Part shown: piece by piece, positions 23,564-36,879 of the stretch
Position numbering within the stretch: the stretch's first letter is position 1
Layout of the letters: every line of letters begins with the position of its first letter
Source: Cryptomeria japonica
Taxonomy: Eukaryota; Streptophyta; Pinopsida; Cupressales; Cupressaceae
Direction of reading: 5' to 3'
Assembly: GCF_030272615.1 (NCBI RefSeq)
Contig: NC_081408.1
Span: forward strand, 769,385,336-769,449,335
Length of the DNA stretch: 64,000 nt
Made by a program: the position numbers and the translations under genes
The notes under the pieces: model-generated
What the model was told of the DNA's origin: nothing
Databases searched by the model: none
What the model saw: the letters and a program-made list of their open reading frames with translations, nothing else

Positions 23564-24717
23564 ATACCCAATTTTTTCCATATAGAAATTAGATTTTGTA
23601 GAAAGTGAAACAAGAACAATGATTGCAATTTATAATCACAATTGCAAGTATTTTAGAACTCCAACCTCAAATGTTCTTCAAGTCGTGAATGAACACCAAG
23701 TCATTCATCTATTGGTTTGTAAGATAGTTGTATTCTTGGAATGTATATGTTTGAAAACAATTGAGTACACTTGCAAGTAGGCGAGTTGAATAGTTAGATC
23801 AAAATGTGCATTGTCATCCATCAAATTTCATGCTAATCTGGGTCTCAACTTGGTGTTTTTCCTTCTTTGCCTTGATTTTGCTCAAGCCAATGCCAGATCT
23901 GAGGTCTTTACTCTCTGTCTTTTCTTCATGACTTTTTTCCAGTCCAAAAGGACTAGACTAGGGTGCTAGGCGCGATAGTCTAGGCAAAAGGGGCCCAAAT
24001 TTGAACCTTGAAAGGGTCGGGGAAAGTTGAGCGGGAAAACATACTCGATGTTGGCCTTTGTAATTTTCAACACGTTTCGTGAGTTTGAGTATAAAAGTAA
24101 GTCTTATCCCCTCATTTTAAGCATCTCTCATCATGGAATTCATTTCACATTAAGCATTTCAATTGAGCAAGCAATGAAGCATTCTTAAGGTAGTGAAGGA
24201 GAGGTCAAGTATTCAGATTCTCAAGCATTCAAGATGGCATTCATGATCAAGTTTATGTGAAGGCATGCATGAGTTTCCACCTAGCAACATCAACCTTTTT
24301 ATGAAGACTTCAAGGCAAGGAGATTCATAAGGAAATGTTTCAAGTTTAGCAGAGGAGTATAGATAGTAAGTGCAGACTAAGATGAAGAGATCAAGAAGGA
24401 GCAGAAAACCTTGGACAGTGGCAACTGCTGACATAGTATGACACCTTTCCGATAAAATTTCAGGGAGATATTCTGAGTGACATCCTAATCCTGAATATGT
24501 TTCTAATATCTGCATCAAACAACTTCAGGATTAGGACGCTTGTTGACATAGTATAACACTTTTAGGCTCAAGTTGCAGACACAGGTTCTTCTTTGATTCC
24601 ATTTCCAAATTTGTAATCAGAGTTGACATATTTGTTCAATAGCTTACTATTTATGCTAATTACTCTCAATTTTGCATCATTAGGCCTAGTTCTTGCATTT
24701 CATTATTCTATCTTATC
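23564..24717. other. Non-coding stretch with a TATA-like motif
   Basis: No protein similarity is visible. A TATAAAAG at 24090-24097 is followed by leader-like sequence, and a direct repeat of GACATAGTAT(G/A)ACAC occurs at 24431 and 24545. It could be another decayed LTR, but I cannot define its ends. Confidence 0.35.
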
Positions 24718-26977
24718 CAATTGCATCTACACTCAACAAGGAAGAAACCAAACTATTGTGCCTAGCTCTCCCAAGGGTTTGTAGTTGGGCTTGTTGGTTG
24801 TTTCCCCAATGTATGTTGATGTGAATAGGTTTGATTCCTAGTTTTGCATACTTAGACTTGTGAACCCCATTCCACCACATTACAACATCGAAAAACACAA
24901 ATTATTTTGATATTATATCATGTCATATAAGTTGAACACTTTAAATGTTCATGCGTACAATATAGAGAGAGAGTTGAATTTTCATGTTGTCTACTTAGTT
25001 TGAAGGCTGTCCTACCTTGCATAGCTGCCATACTCGGGAGAAAACCCCTTGCTTGTATATTGATAGCTTTGTTAATACTGCATCCACTGTTTTTGGGTAG
25101 AGACCATTTTATCCGTGCACTTGAGTAGGCCTTGAGTGACCTTAGTGTCATCTTTTGATGAGTGGCATAGAACAATGATGGATTTAGATGGTATCCAATG
25201 ACATTGAGAGGGAAGAGCATTTGTCGATCCCATCCCTTATCAATTACGTCCCATAATGGCATGTACGTGTCATTTTTTATCCTACTCATCATCACCTCCT
25301 TAGTCCTATCCATGGCCTCATACAAATAGCTATGACCATTTGACCTTTTTTTGCATCCCATAAACTTGTAAAAAATGGTACTTTGCCACTATTTTGCTAT
25401 TAGTTCGATTGGTGAAGGTAGATATCATTTATTCATTTGAAACAAATATTCATTTCAAATTCATTTTTTTGTTTGCAATGCAAGGAGATGTGTAGCAAAT
25501 CTTGTCATTGCTGGTTGAACTAGCTTCTTGCCTTCTATGAAGGAGAGCATCATATGATCATAGACAACACCCTTGTGTGATTGTAGATGAAATTGGTATT
25601 ACTGTGAAACTTTTGCAATTTTTCTTTAATCCATTTGACTTTTCCAATGCCCTCCAAGGTTAGATCAAGGTAGTGGGCTTAAAAGTACAAAGAGATACTT
25701 GTCCATCAAGTCTCCTCGTAACAATACAAGCAAAAACATTATTTGTAATAAATTGAGCCACATTTGGTGACCCTACATCCATGACCACGTCATCAAACAA
25801 TTCAAATTGTGCAATTGTAGATTTAGATACTTGCGTATGCAGTTTCTAGAAAGATTGTGCCCATTTGATATTATGATGTATCCAATCTTTGGCCACTCTC
25901 GTTGATGTTTGTTAACAACATAACATTTTGTATTATTTAAAGATATCAATTTTTCAAAATCCATCATGTTACTTGTTGCTGTTTCTAGATTTGATTGTCT
26001 GTGTTTTTTGCATCAATGTTTCGAATTACACTCTGTGATTCATCATCAGGATGATAGAGAGCATAAGGAGTAGAGAGATGAATTGTCGCAGACCAAGGGA
26101 GACTAAAAAAGATATTGGATAGGGAGGGGGGAGGGGAAGTAACACTTGTCAAGAAGTGGTTGGATGGAAGAGAAGTATATCTTTTTTAGTCTCCCTTGGT
26201 CTGCGACAATTCATCTCTCTACTCCTTATGCGCTCTATCATATGGATGATGAATCACAGAGTGTGATGCAAATCGTTGATGCAAACAACTCAGACACAAT
26301 TAAATCCAGAAACAACAAGAAGTATTTTGTATAATGCCATTGAGCATATCAACCTCTAATGTCTCGTACAATGAGGTTTTGAACCTAGGATTTAGAATTG
26401 CATTAACATCTACCATAGCTTGCTAGTATGGAGATTTTGCAACATGGGAGGCTAGAATAGAACCAGGAATTTGCAATCAACTTTTTCACTCGTTCTTGGT
26501 CGTTCTTCCTCCATCCTATACTCGCTAAAATGGTTTGCAATCCCAATGAAGTATGAGATGCAAAGAAAGAATCAATGTTTCATACACTTGTGTGCGCATT
26601 AGAAGTAGCAGTGGATTGAAACTTGCTCAAAGATTGTTGTGTTGGTTTTGTCTTATCCAAAGGAGTACCCCTACCATTTCTTAGAATTATAAGTCACTTG
26701 TGTCCTAGTTGTTAACTATTTAGCTTTAACATAAAAAAACTGTCATAAGAGCATGTTGCCCTTGATATGTGATATCATTAGGTCACTTTTTGCAAGGATT
26801 GTTGTCATGTTTTGGCTCCTTCATGAAATGCCATTTGAAGCAATATATTCCTCAATGGACATGATGCTCGCAAAAATTGCATTTGACCTTGTTTGTACTT
26901 GAAATTGACTTGCAATATGCCCACCCAAAGTCTCATGCAACTTGATGAGAAAATCTGCAAAAAAATTGGAAACCAAT
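24718..26977 (-). pseudogene. hAT-family transposase pseudogene (BED finger and DUF659 type)
   Basis: Read on the minus strand in several frames. Near 26900-26760 is a BED-finger-like part (KCNFCEH, FKWHFMKEPKHDNN). Near 26440-26350 is SILASYGRC/SPYxQAMVDVNAI, and near 25900 a REWPKIGYIIISNG block. From 25790 to 25560 come PNVAQFITNN and FIYNHTRVLS. From 25330 to 25180 it reads YLYEAMDRTKEVMMSRI and LWDVIDKGWDRQM, typical of plant hAT proteins with DUF659. A WWN-type dimerisation segment may lie at 24870. Many stops break it. A long inverted repeat (25970-26325) sits in the middle and a solo LTR begins at its N-terminal edge. Confidence 0.8.
25970..26325. repeat. Long inverted repeat (hairpin) within the hAT pseudogene
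   Basis: The arm 26029-26115 is the reverse complement of 26177-26263 with about four mismatches in 87 bases. The pairing continues outwards at lower identity to about 25970 and 26325. The spacer is about 61 bases and G-rich (GGGAGGGGGGAGGGG). One arm appears to be an inverted duplication of hAT coding sequence. A transcript through it would fold into a long stem. Confidence 0.88.
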
Positions 26978-27913
26978 TGTAAATAACTTGAGTTCTGAAT
27001 AATTCTGATCCTGATTTCTTTATAACTCTGTTATTGAAATTTAACTCAGAATGACTTATTGCAGAGATATGAATTCAGAAATAACAAAATAATTAACGTT
27101 GATTGCAAATCAAATTGTTTATGTACCAGCAAACTGGATAATAAAGAATTCAGAGTATCAATATTCATGGTACAGGTAAAGACTTTGATTGCAAGTTATT
27201 GAAGACATACATTAATCCATCCATCCATATACATTAACCCAGAGAGCTTGCAAATTTGAATAGACCCGTTAGATACCACAGGTTGTGAATGCGGCTAGGA
27301 TCAAGCTTAGCTGATATGATGACACTTAGGCACCTTGAAGTGGCACCATATCTCCACCTGTGAGTATCTTCCTGCTGTGACTCATGTGCATGATATGCAT
27401 TAGTTCCTAACAGTTTCCGTGACTCTGTTCTCTCAATCCAGGTCAATTGATGCTTCCTCAAAACCAGTCAATCTGCCTTTAATGTAGCGCGTCCCTTCCT
27501 TTCCTCTTTGGTTTTTAACTCCTGCAAGTGATTGGATGATGTCAATATGCATATTCGGCACTTAGAAATTTGCTATCAAAAGGTTTGGGTTTCGTCCTAC
27601 CATAGATAACCTCTAAGGATTGTGTCTCAGGAGACCAGGTGTGCATGAAGCGAAATGTTTAAACAGTTCAAGATATCTGCAATTGAATGCCTCCAGCTCA
27701 TATATAGGCGATGGCCAAAATACTAACAACAGGTCAGCCCTAAAGAAAATAATCATCTTGTAGTATGTTAACATCCCAGAGACTAAAAAATTTAATATTA
27801 TTAATATATTCAATGTCTTTATAAAAATATTCGATATTATTAATTAATAATTAGTTTTTAGAAATACTTTATTTCTTGCTACAAATTATCTGAGATTATT
27901 TGGGGACATTACA
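26978..27913. mobile_element. Solo LTR (0.94 kb)
   Basis: Starts TGTAAATAACTTGAG and ends ATTTGGGGACATTACA. CCAAT is duplicated on each side (26973-26977 and 27914-27918). No internal region is present. The end is shared with other LTRs of the window, the interior is not recognisably related. Confidence 0.82.
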
Positions 27914-29072
27914 CCAATTTTTTATTTATTTTTAACTTTTGAGGTTACAATGTTTTCCTTATCACTTCCAGAAGAAACTTTGATCGCTCCAACCTTATCA
28001 CTCCCACCTCTTTATATGTCTAGATTCCCAATGTCAAATTGCCCATTGCATCAAACTGATGGTATGAGAGAGTAATTCTTTCAATATACCAAACCTTTCG
28101 ATATTCCTCACCTTCTTATATACCTAAAGGTATGTGGAAGAGTGATGCTATGTGGAAGAGAGATGTATGTGAGAGTAGATTGGCACCATACGGAATGGCA
28201 TTTGAACGTTCTTGGGTCTCTCTAAAGAGAGACTTGGCACATAGGAACGGTTGCATGTTTGACATTACAATATCCTCTACACTGAACTTACAGCTGAATG
28301 ACAAACCATTGGAATAAGAAAGAGAGAAGAAAGAAGAAATGCGAGAGAAGACAATTGTAGAGAAGAATTTGTAATCAACTTTGATAAGCACATGATTATA
28401 TTGAGAGGGGGGTGGTGCTAGGGGCGGGGGGCGGGTGAATTAGTATAACATAATGTTTTACTTTTTCAACTTAACAATCAGAATAACATCAATTGCACAA
28501 TATCAAACTTAACAATCAGAATAACATCAATTGCACAATATCAATAAGAAGAAGAATAAATGATTTACGTGGAAACCCTCATAGGAAAAAACCATGGAAA
28601 AAAATTGTTTATATAAAATTCTCATACAAACTTTGTAGGCATCAACCTACTAGAGACACCAATCCCCACTTTGTAGACACCAATCCACTTCAAGACACCA
28701 ATCTCCACCTACTGAGCACCAAGCCAGCAAGAGACACCAATCTCTAACACAACACATGTTTCATCTTCTTAACATAGCTTCTTCAAAGCATGTGATTCTA
28801 CTTCATAAAATCTGTTTTAAATCTTCTCTTAAGACTACTCTGAATTTGCTCTTAGGTCTGCTATAAATCTGGTCTTATCTCTGCTTCTGTTACAAATCTC
28901 CTCTTAAGTCTGCTCCAAATCTGCTATAAATCACCTCCAAAAGTCTGGTATAGATCTCTTTGAAAGGTCTGCTATAAATCTGCTGATGGAGAATATACTT
29001 CTTCTCTAAATCAGAAAGATATTTCATTAATTGCATTATGTCCTTATCTCAACTTCATCTTATATAAAAATA

Positions 29073-30203
29073 TGTAATGTCCCCTTTTGGGATTTTACTC
29101 AATTTGCCCTAGAGTTCCCAAATAGGATCTGGATTATGCTTGGGAATGTAAATTGTCAGCTTAGTATCTTGATTTAAAACCTGCACCCAGGTTAGTTATC
29201 ACAAGATAAATAAACATATAGTTCAACAATCTTAAAAAAAGGATTCCAATCAACTCAATAATATTCATAATGTACATATGGAATTCCCTTATTATGAAGC
29301 ACCCTGGGAGATCCTAAAGGTGCCTCAAGGCTGTCCACCAAGCTCAGGGGCATGGAATGACACCTGTCATTAGGCCTTCCAGCCCCACCCGGGGTTACCC
29401 AACTCAAATGGACCCTTAAGCCTCTTGCTCTCCTCATATACCCTACCTACCCTCCATAACTGAACAGTAGTTTGGGTGAAAGTTTAAAGGATTCCTTCTA
29501 TCTATTCTAATATGCATACATTTCATCGTAGAAAGAATAACAATGTAGATATGTATAACAGTAGCCAGATGTATTATTTGTACAGCATTCCGAATTCATA
29601 TCAATTGCTAGACCAATTAATAGTTCAGTCAATTCATAATGTCAAACAGTATGCAGCGTACCACAATTCTTAATCAGTATAGAGACTGTTGTTTTAATTT
29701 AAATAAGTGAGCCTGCCAGTACTTGCTATTTGAATGTCTATTTCTTATCTTCATTGCCTTCCATTAGATGGTCATTTGTTGTTTATATATATCCCAATCG
29801 AAGATAGAGAGTTGTGTCTTTTTCCATGGTGACTATCCTTATAAAGGTCGCTACTCCTCATAAGTTGTCCTTTGCCTTAACTAATAACCTTCTACTGTAA
29901 TCACACCTCTTTGATTGCTTAATGACATGTATTAACACAAGCATAAATGCTTGCATGTCTCTAAATCCATTTACCGTAATATCATCTTAGATAAGTCTAT
30001 GCATCAATGTAATTTAAGAATGCTGGCCATCGATGGAATGGAATCATTGCCTTCGTTTCTGCTTTGTGAAGATAACTACTGCCTGATATGCTGACTCCTT
30101 AATATTTAGAAAATCGTGCAGTCTTATCAATAAGACGATTTTTTGAGCATTAACATTTCTGAACTCATCCTAAGGAAGATGTAACTAAGTCAGGAATATG
30201 ACC
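29073..30203 (-). repeat. LTR 1 of the tandem array
   Basis: Plus strand starts TGTAATGTCCCCTTTTGGGA and ends GGAATATGAC, a mutated form of GGGGACATGACA. It is colinear with the other two LTRs over its whole length. Confidence 0.87.
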
Positions 30204-30862
30204 GTCCGTTCTTCCCAAAATTGCTTATCCTCAAGAAATGTCAATTTTATCCAATCTTTCAATGTACGGATCCCTAAACTAACCCTTGGAGATTTGTCAT
30301 CCTGACATCCTCTTTGTGGCATAATTAGCTTCTATAACTTTGATGTTATTTTAAGTTGCAATTTCGAACCTAAGCTTGTAGTAACATAATCTCGAGTTGG
30401 AGATAATTTCCTCTCACCCTTATTTCACATCACTATGTAAATAGATGGTACAATATCATAGATATCTCTCTATGTAAATGCAAGAACTTATATATTAAGA
30501 TGAGGATTAGAAGCATGACACACATCTATGACCTTAAATGCAATGTTCTCTCCTAAATAAATCCATATCTCTTTTGGTTTCCTCTAGTTATTCTCATATT
30601 CTAGATCAAATAAAAATAGAAATCTCATGATGATAGGAATATTTTTACAGTTTTCCGAGATGCTCATAGAGTAGACAAACACATTAGGTATGAACCAAAC
30701 ACAGAGCATGCACATAAAAACATGAAGTATACACATAAATATATGCATTTACGGAGCATATGCACGAATACATGTATTGTTAGATTCCTTCTCATTGACT
30801 AGAATGATTTATTGATTCATCTTTACCTTGTGGGATGGTAGGGTCAAGGCTCCGATACCATT
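30204..30862 (-). other. Internal region 1 of the tandem array
   Basis: About 660 bases, colinear with 32018-32679. It carries the polypurine-side segment at 30204-30250 and the primer-binding site complement GGCTCCGATACCA at 30848-30860. It includes ACACATAAA/GCATACACA-type short repeats near 30690-30770. No open frame with homology. Confidence 0.8.
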
Positions 30863-32017
30863 TGTAATGTCCCCTATTGGGACTTTACTCAATTTGCCCT
30901 AGAATTCCCAAATAGGGTCTGGATTATTCTTGTCAGCTTAGTAGCTTGATTTAGAGCCTGCAACCAGGTTAGTTATCACAAGATAAATAAACATATAGCT
31001 CAACAATGTTAAAAATAGGATTCTAATCAACTCAATAATATTCATAATGTACATGCGAAATTTCCTTAAGCTTTCCCCCAATGACCTATCCACATTATGA
31101 AGCACCTTGGCAAATCCTATAAGGTGCCTCAAGGCTGTCCACCAAGTCCAGGAGCATGGAATGACACCTGTCATTTGGCCTCGCAGCCCCACCTGGGGTT
31201 ACCCAACTTGAATGGACCCTTAAGCCTCTTGCTCTCCTCATATACCCTACCTTCGCTCTATAACGGAATGGTAGTAAAAGCGAAAGTTTAAAGGATTCCT
31301 TATATCTATTCTAATATGCATACATTTCATCATAGCAAGAATAACAATGTAGATATGTATAACAAAAGCCAGATGTATTATTTGTACAACATTCCTAAAT
31401 CATATCAATTGCTAGACCATTTAATAGTTCAGTCAATTCATAATGTCAAACAGTATGCAGTGTACCACGATTCTTTATCAGTATAGAGACTGTTGTTTTA
31501 ATTTAAATAAGTGAGCCTACCAGTACTTGCTGATTTGAATGCCTATTTCTTATCTTTGATGCCTTCCATAAGATGGTCATGTGTTGTTTATATATATCCC
31601 AATCGAAGATGGAGAGTTGTGTCTTTCTCCATGGTGACGATCTTTGTAAAGGTCGCTACTCCTCATAAGTTATCCCTTGCCTTAACTAATAACTGTCTGC
31701 TGTAATCGCACCTCTTTGATTATTTAATGACACGTATTAACATAAGCATAAAACTTCTCATGTCTCTAAATCTATTCACTGCATTATAATCTTAGATAAG
31801 TCTATGCATTGATGTAACTTAAGAATGTTGGCGATCGTTGGAATGGAATTGTTGCCTTCGTCTCTGCTTTGTGAAGATAACTACTGCCTGATACGTTGAC
31901 TCCTTAAGATCTAGAAAATCATGCAGTCTTATCAATAAGATGATTTTCAGAGCATTAACATTTTTGAACTCATCCTAAGGAGGGTGTGGAAGATGTAACT
32001 AAGGCGGGTACATGATA
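30863..32017 (-). repeat. LTR 2 (middle) of the tandem array
   Basis: Starts TGTAATGTCCCCTATTGGGA, ends GCGGGTACATGATA. It serves both as 5' LTR of one internal region and 3' LTR of the other. Confidence 0.87.
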
Positions 32018-32679
32018 GTCTGCCCTTCCCAAAATTGCTTGTCCTCAAGCAATGTCAATTTTATCCAATCTTTCAATGTGTGAACCCCTAAGCTAACCCT
32101 TGGAGATTTTTCATCCTGATATCCTCTTTGTTGTATAATTAGCTTCTATAACCTTAATGTTATTTTAAGTTGCAATTTCGAAGCTAAACTTGTAGCAACA
32201 TAATCTCAAGCGGGATATAATTTTTTCTCACCTTTTCACATCACTATGTAAATAGATGGCACAATATCATAGATATCTACATGAACACAAGAACTTATAT
32301 ATTAAGAAGAGGATTAGAAGCATGACACACATCTGTGACCTTAAATGCAACATTTTCTCCTAAATAAATCCATCTCCTGTTTGGTTCACTCTAGTTATTC
32401 TCATATTGTAGATCAACCAAAAATAGAAATCTCACGATGATAGGAATATTTTTACAGTAATCTTAGATGCTCAGGGAATAGACAAACACATCAGTTATGA
32501 ACCAAACACAGAGCACACACATAAAAACATGAAGCATACACATGGATATATGCAAACATGGAGCATACACACGAATACACGTATTGTGAGATTCCTTCTC
32601 ATTGACTAGAATTATTTACTGATTCATCTCCAACTCGAGATTATTTACAGGATGGCAGGATCAAGGCTCTGATACCATT
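32018..32679 (-). other. Internal region 2 of the tandem array
   Basis: Second copy of the short internal region, with TTGCTTGTCCTCAAGCAATG near 32037 and the primer-binding site complement GGCTCTGATACCA at 32665-32677 (a perfect match to the usual sequence, unlike the copy in region 1). Confidence 0.8.
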
Positions 32680-33345
32680 TGTAATGTCCCCTTTTGGGAC
32701 TTCACTCAATTTGCCCCAGAATTCCCAAACAGGGTTTGGATTATTCTCGGGAATGTAAATTGTCAGCTTAGTATCTTGATTTAGAGCCTACAACTAGGTT
32801 AGTTATCACTAGATAAATAAACATATAGTTCAACAATGTTAAAAATAGGATTCTAATCAACTCAATAATATTCATAATGTACATGTGGAATTCCTTTATT
32901 CTGTCCCCCAATAACGTATCCATATGACGAAGCACCATGGGAGATCCTATAAGGTGCCTCGAGGCTGTCCACCAAGCCCAGGAGCACGCAATGATACCTG
33001 TCATTCGGCCTCCCAGCCCCACCTGGGGTTACCCAACTCAAATGTACCCTTTAGCCTCTTGCTCTCCTCATATGCCTTACCTCCCCTCCATAAGAGAACG
33101 GTGGTTTGGGTGAAAGTTTAAAGGATTCCTTATATCTATTCTAATATGCATACATTTCATCGTAGCAAGAATAACAATGTAGATATTTATAACAGTAGCC
33201 AGATGTATTATTCGTAAAACATTCCTAATTCATATCAATAGCTAGACCAATTAATAGTTAAGTCAATTCATAATGTCAAATAGTATGTAGCGCACCACAA
33301 TTCTTTATCAGTATAGAGAATGTTGCATTAATTTAATTGAGTGAG

Positions 33346-35913
33346 TGTAATGTCTACTAATTAGTTATACTTTAAATTAACCTAAATTTTCCAAAATCTA
33401 AAATAGGTAATTAAGTTTATGGGAGTACCTTTGTATATTGTTTTCCTGCAACACAAAATTAGAGAACACATATGAAGTAATTGTTAGGATTCCCACAGAT
33501 ACTGAGAGGGGGGGGGGGTGAATCAGTATCTAACCGGAGAATTGAATTTCTTAACTTAAAACATGTAGAACATATTATAACAGTGTACTGGTATGCAAGA
33601 AATAATGCAATAAACAGAATTAAAAGCAACCACATGAAAAACACACCATAACACAAGGTTTTAACGAGGAAACCCGGTGTGGGAAAAACCTCGGTGGGAT
33701 TTGTGACCCACAATATTCACTTATTGGCCAATAAGAGAATGTTACTGCTACAAGAGGGGCCTGCACATGCAGGAAGGCCAACTGCCTAGAGCTTATTGCT
33801 CAAATACAAAATAGGAAGTCTCACTGACTTACAAAATGGATTATACAAATCCAGTGTCTTGTACTGCTTCAGAATAGCATCTATAATGCCAGATCCAGTA
33901 CCGGTTTCTGCTCTACTTCTTACATAAACCCTTAACCTATAATTCGCATAATAGGTCTGCCTTATTTCGCCTAAATATATTCTTCTATCTTTTTTACAAA
34001 TGCTCTATAATGATCTCTTATATATATGAGTCATTTTACAATGATGCCAAGTCGGCTTACAAAGATTTTACAATAATAAACAAAATATAATATAACAAAA
34101 ATCTTGTTGACCTCTGTGCCGGTATGCTTCCTTTCTCTGCCGGTGCCAGTGGTCTGAGTGCCGGTGTAGAGTCTGATCTTGCTAGTGCTGGTGTAATGCC
34201 TTGCCGGTGCCATAGGATTGTAAGGTTGCCATCAATGACAAAACCTTCAATCACCTACAATGTCTCATTGGAGTGTGCATATGCCAACAATAATATTTAC
34301 AAACTGAAACATATACTAATGAATTAGATTGAGTGATAAAATTCCTTTTTATGTATTAATTACCATTAGTATTATATTTGTTAGATAAAACCAGATTGTA
34401 GGTTAGTTGCCATTCTTTATTATCCATTTCTTAGTGCACTAGGGTAGGCTAGCTGGATAGGGTGTCCAAGAGACCCTCGACCCTAGGGCCAAGAGCAGAT
34501 GCTACATCCCTCTTGGCTCCATGTGGTAGGTGTTAAGCATCCATCATGGAGTGGTGTACCTAGTGAGGTGTCCTATCACTGTTCCACCTCATCACAACCA
34601 CCACCTCTCTTAAGCCCAAGAGCAGATGCTACACTTCTCTTGGCCCCATGTGGCAGGGTTTAGGCATCCACTATGGAGTGGTGTACTTAAGAGAGAGTCC
34701 CTCATATGCACTGAACCATTTGTGACATGCTAATGTAGTTATATTTGTTATTCAATTCAGCTCATTATGATAATCAATTATACTTGACATAGTTATTACA
34801 ATTCCATTGCCTTATATTAGATTGTCATCAATGCTTTCTGTTATTACTACTTTGTATCAATATTGATCACTATTTGTCATTATTCCATTACAATCACTAC
34901 TCTGTTTCTTATATTATTAACACTATATGTATTATGAATTATAGCAATCTATGCAAACTGAATTTGATTGCCTTATAATTTATTCATTCTTGGATTCATT
35001 AAATATATTATGTCTAACAATAATGCTGTGTTTAATCATTTTAATTATGTTTATATTAATATATATTATTTGCTTATCCAGCTTTATATCTTATTAATGC
35101 TGCTAATTTAATTAAGATCATACACAACAGTTTATATTTAATGATATACATATAGGATTTTAATATATAGAATACTGGTTGTTATATTCCAATATTATAT
35201 CAAAAACACTTTATATACGTAACTGTCACTGAGCTCTTCCTCTTTCCTATCCTTGCTGGCAGTCTTTATAATTTCCTCTATTATGAATATATATGAAATT
35301 AAGTATGACTGTCATACATATTACAGTCTATATTAATATTACAACTAAATTCTGCGTAACGACATTATCAGGCTTAATATATTAAGCATACATATTCAGC
35401 ACATCCCCATGCATACCACCAAGAACAAAGAGCATACTGCCTGTAACTTAGTAACAGTTCTGATCTGATCCAATCCATGGTGATGTTGTTGGATGCTTTG
35501 ATTCCTTTCCTTTATATCTCTCAATGTGAGGGAGAGGTCACACCTCTATATCATGCATGCCCTTTGGCAAGAGACACACCCTTTCACCATTAGCACCTTT
35601 TGAAAGAGTGCAACTCTTCATTATTTCTGCCCTTCGAAAGGGACATAACCTTTCATAATCAGGTCTGCACTTCTTATTTAAATCAGATGTGCACATCATT
35701 TCCAAATTATCCCCCTCCTTAAATGAGGTTCTCTTTCCCCTTTTATATCTCATTGTTTAGGGAGTTACAACTTTTCCTTCCATGTCTTTTGACCATTCAT
35801 TATTTTAATTAAAATTTTAATTATATTCTTTTATATTTTAATTTAATTTTTAATATTTAAATTTTATTATTATTATTTATTATTAAATTCTATTTCAAAG
35901 TGGGGACATTTCA
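33346..35913 (-). mobile_element. Solo LTR inside LTR 3
   Basis: Starts TGTAATGTCTAC, ends AGTGGGGACATTTCA, flanked by GTGAG (33341-33345 and 35914-35918). The uninterrupted LTRs 1 and 2 read straight through GTGAG here. Without the further insert at 33482-34289 it is about 1.76 kb. It contains two diverged copies of a block CCCAAGAGCAGATGCTACA...ATGGAGTGGTGTAC (34480-34690). It belongs to the same family as the fragment 54094-54725, whose orientation shows that this copy is on the minus strand. Confidence 0.88.
33482..34289 (-). mobile_element. Solo LTR nested in the previous solo LTR
   Basis: Starts TGTTAGGATTCCCAC and ends GCATATGCCAACA; flanks GTAAT (33477-33481) and ATAAT (34290-34294) differ by one base. 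It has a G-run followed by GTGAATCAG (33506-33530), like the LTR of the gag-only copia element (28382, 37649). This suggests a related copia family and the same orientation. It also has CCGGTGCC-type repeats at 34120-34215. No coding content. Confidence 0.72.
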
Positions 35914-36879
35914 GTGAGCCTGCCAGTACTTGCTGATTTGAATGTCTATTTCTTTTCTTGAGTGCCTTCCATTAGGTGGTCATGTGTTGTTTATATATAT
36001 GAATATCCTAATCGAATAAGGAGAGTTGTGTCTTTCTCCATGGTGAGTATCCTTGTAAAGGTCGCTACTCCTCATAAGTTATCCTTTGCCTTGACTAATA
36101 ACCGTCTGCTGTACTCGCACTACTTTGATTGCTTAATGACATGTATTAACATAAGCATAAAACTTCGCATGCCTCTAAATCTATTCACCACATTATTATC
36201 TTAGATAAGTCTATGCATTGATGTAACTTAAGAAAGTTGGCCATTGATGGAATGGAATCATTGCCTTTGTCTGTGCTTTGTGAAGATAAGTACTGCCTGA
36301 TACGTTGACTCCTTAAGATCCAGAAAATTGTGCAGTCTTATTAATAAGACGATTTTCTGAGCATTAACATTTCTGAACTCATCCTAAGGATGGTGTGGAA
36401 GATGTAACTAAGGCGGGGACATGACAAAATAATAATTTTAATGTAATCTGACCAAGGAGGTTGGCTAGCTTTTGCACATAAATAAACTTATATTAATTCC
36501 CCGTGCATTTATATTAATTCCCCTTGACATCAATGACAACAATATTTCCAGCAATCTCCCCCTTTGTCATTGATGGCAAACCTCTCAATGAAATAATCTG
36601 TGAATGCAATAAGAACATAGTTCTCCCCCTTGTTGTAATTCTCCCCCTTTCACATCAATGGCAAAGGGATTTCCAATACTCTCACAAAGAATCTCCCTCT
36701 TTTTGTAATACTTCCTCTTGACATCAATGTCATCATTTTCTCTTCTTCTATAATTTTCCCTCCCTTTTCCAATAACACTCTCATTATTTCTTTTTCTCTA
36801 ATATTCTTTTAGACTCCATCCTTTGAGTTGTCTTTTCCATGGAGCTGAAAGATGATGCAATGATTAGCTCCACTTGAAT

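Larger units (their letters stand above)
29073..36426 (-). mobile_element. Tandem array LTR-internal-LTR-internal-LTR (non-autonomous)
   Basis: Three copies of one LTR (29073-30203, 30863-32017, 32680-36426) alternate with two short internal regions (30204-30862 and 32018-32679). The array is flanked by a single pair of AAATA (29068-29072 and 36427-36431) and lies inside the 3' LTR of the copia-like element. Each internal region has a primer-binding site (GGCTCYGATACCA on the plus strand) at the side of the next LTR, and a TTGCTTRTCCTCAAG segment at the polypurine side as in the gypsy element at 63220. No coding sequence is seen in the 660-bp internal parts. One insertion followed by unequal recombination explains the structure. 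Confidence 0.88.
32680..36426 (-). repeat. LTR 3 of the tandem array, interrupted
   Basis: Two pieces, 32680-33345 and 35919-36426, together 1,174 bp, match LTR 1 and LTR 2. They are separated by the solo LTR 33346-35913 and its GTGAG duplication. The end GGGGACATGACA at 36415-36426 is the best preserved of the three. Confidence 0.87.
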
